From Gammaproteobacteria bacterium (GTDB taxonomy: Bacteria > Pseudomonadota > Gammaproteobacteria > Tenderiales > Tenderiaceae): DNA of 6,651 nt. The stretch spans positions 1 to 6,651 of the forward strand of contig JAJRWO010000131.1 in assembly GCA_024276775.1 (NCBI GenBank), given 5' to 3'. Made by a program: the position numbers and the translations under genes. Below, in pieces: positions 5,718 through 6,651 of the stretch. The notes under the pieces were generated by a model that ran no database searches, was not told the origin of the DNA, and worked only from the letters and a program-made list of their open reading frames with translations. Numbering within the stretch: position 1 is the stretch's first letter; the number at the start of each line of letters is the position of its first letter.

Positions 5718-6651
5718 TTAATTCACCATTGTCGGCCATATTTTCCCTAACTCAGTTGACAGCAATAGAGAATAACGTGCAGCACCCACATCATTTAAAT
5801 GCCCGGCATTAGCAAATTCACGCGGATTTTTTTTCTTGCCAACATCAAAAGCCAACCAAGGAACGTTGTGCTCTTCCAGCTTTTTCCTTATTTCCAAATA
5901 AGGTTGGGCCGATGGCTGATCATCACCCAAAAATAAAACTTCACGGGTCAGTAATGGTGGAAACAACACCGCAACCTCAACCTGACGCCGTTGCAGCAAA
6001 TCAAGTAAGTCCCAGAAATATTTCTCTACCACCGAGTCAGGTGGATTCTGTGAACCCGCCTCCTGGCGCATCAGCTGCTCGATATTCTGAAACTCGCCCG
6101 CCGCTGCCGCACGATAGCCATGATTTTTTTTCACAGCTCCGCCCCAGGCCTCCACATCCGCGACACTAGCCTCCAGAAAACGAACCGCCTTGGCGGGTTC
6201 CTTTAATTGTTTTAGATTATCGGCGTAACCCCATAACCTTATGACCGAGCCAAGCAGATCAAGATACTCGCCATTGCGCCACATTGCCGTTCGATCAGCA
6301 AAAAAAACAGAATACGCAAGCGAGTCATCATCCTGAAACAAACTTTCGTCCAAACCCAAAACCACTTTTTTGATGCCCTGTTCGCCAAGCAGACCCTGCT
6401 TATCAAGGCGTGCAAACATACCGTACATGATGCGTGCGTTGGCACCTGGAATTCCCAAATTCAACACATGCTCACCCGGCAAGGCCTTCTCTACCACCGC
6501 GGGGTTAAAGCCATTATCGATGCGGCTATTGCCTGCAATCACGATTGAGGGGATGCGAGTCTCGGCATATATCAATTTTTCCATCGCTCGGCCACTGGCA
6601 AAAACAGAGCGATATTGATTCAAGAAGGTATCGCTATGAAACAAGCTTTCA
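5718..6651 (-). CDS. SGNH/AlgX-AlgJ-like O-acyltransferase partner, 5'-truncated by window edge
   Basis: The frame is open to the right window edge; the first in-frame TTG (6644-6642) is probably not the true start, so a likely signal anchor is outside. Numbering from that TTG, 308 residues are visible. SGNH-hydrolase-like blocks: VIAGNSRIDNGFNP (35-48, nucleophile Ser40), LNLGIPGAN (61-69, block II Gly), KKVVLGLDESLF (92-103) and AGHLNDVGAARYS (280-292, His282). Such proteins sit beside AlgI-type MBOATs and transfer the acyl group to the polysaccharide in the periplasm, or hold it during transfer. One oddity is that the residue three before His282 is Asn279, where DxxH would normally supply the catalytic Asp. 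The gene ends MVN-TAA, 1 nt before the MBOAT GTG. It is probably an acyltransferase; an acylesterase or a non-catalytic partner is also possible. Confidence 0.85.
   Translation of the reverse strand, partial: ESLFHSDTFLNQYRSVFASGRAMEKLIYAETRIPSIVIAGNSRIDNGFNPAVVEKALPGEHVLNLGIPGANARIMYGMFARLDKQGLLGEQGIKKVVLGLDESLFQDDDSLAYSVFFADRTAMWRNGEYLDLLGSVIRLWGYADNLKQLKEPAKAVRFLEASVADVEAWGGAVKKNHGYRAAAAGEFQNIEQLMRQEAGSQNPPDSVVEKYFWDLLDLLQRRQVEVAVLFPPLLTREVLFLGDDQPSAQPYLEIRKKLEEHNVPWLAFDVGKKKNPREFANAGHLNDVGAARYSLLLSTELGKIWPTMVN
5723..5727 (-). promoter_or_regulatory. Ribosome-binding site for the GTG start of the MBOAT gene
   Basis: GGTGA lies 6 nt before GTG (5716-5714) and is embedded in the Met-Val-Asn-stop codons of the SGNH gene. 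Initiation therefore takes place within the terminating gene's last codons. Confidence 0.55.

Noticed and set aside
5912..6618. Plus-strand ORFs of 82-85 codons opposite the SGNH gene
   Set aside because: No ribosome-binding site or domain; the opposite strand carries a coherent SGNH protein throughout.
4277..6651. Calling the MBOAT/SGNH pair alginate acetylation genes (algI/algJ/algX)
   Set aside because: AlgI-like proteins modify many polymers, and no alginate polymerase, epimerase, lyase or porin is seen.

Overview
The window lies inside a polysaccharide biosynthesis and modification cluster. All seven supported genes are on the minus strand, so transcription runs from the high coordinates to the low ones. 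Junctions are tight (1, 47, 4, 9, 4 and 27 nt), no promoter-like or terminator-like gap is visible, and the outermost genes run off both edges. It is best read as the middle of one long operon. The protein families, the signal-peptide style and the roughly 40-52% GC fit a Gammaproteobacterium, plausibly aquatic or marine. No gene here fixes the genus.

In transcription order the genes are: (1) an SGNH/AlgX-AlgJ-like protein (right edge, 5' end missing); (2) an AlgI-type MBOAT O-acyltransferase, with its start 1 nt after the previous stop; (3) a family 2 glycosyltransferase; (4) a family 4 glycosyltransferase; (5) a small exported TPR protein with a His/Cys-rich N-terminal region; (6) a CelD/FemAB-like GNAT acyltransferase; (7) the first 137 codons of a Wzx/TuaB-like MOP-family polysaccharide flippase (left edge, 3' end missing).

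Inferred joint action: the two glycosyltransferases build part of a lipid-linked repeat unit in the cytoplasm. The GNAT protein may acylate a sugar or another cytoplasmic precursor, and the flippase exports the unit. The MBOAT/SGNH pair then O-acylates the glycan at or beyond the inner membrane. The exported TPR protein is the least understood member and could be a periplasmic scaffold. No polymerase, priming transferase, chain-length regulator or export porin is in view, so polymer type and assembly route (capsule, exopolysaccharide or O-antigen) cannot be fixed. Nothing marks it as alginate.

Unusual points: five of the six visible starts are best read as GTG or TTG; four of six stops are TAG; the MBOAT-GT2 junction holds a small in-frame reading frame whose TAG overlaps the GTG of the next gene; the SGNH protein has Asn where the family usually has the catalytic Asp of DxxH; the TPR and GNAT genes are clearly more AT-rich than the genes upstream of them. 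There is no stretch over 300 bases without a gene, and I saw no RNA genes, mobile elements or CRISPR arrays.
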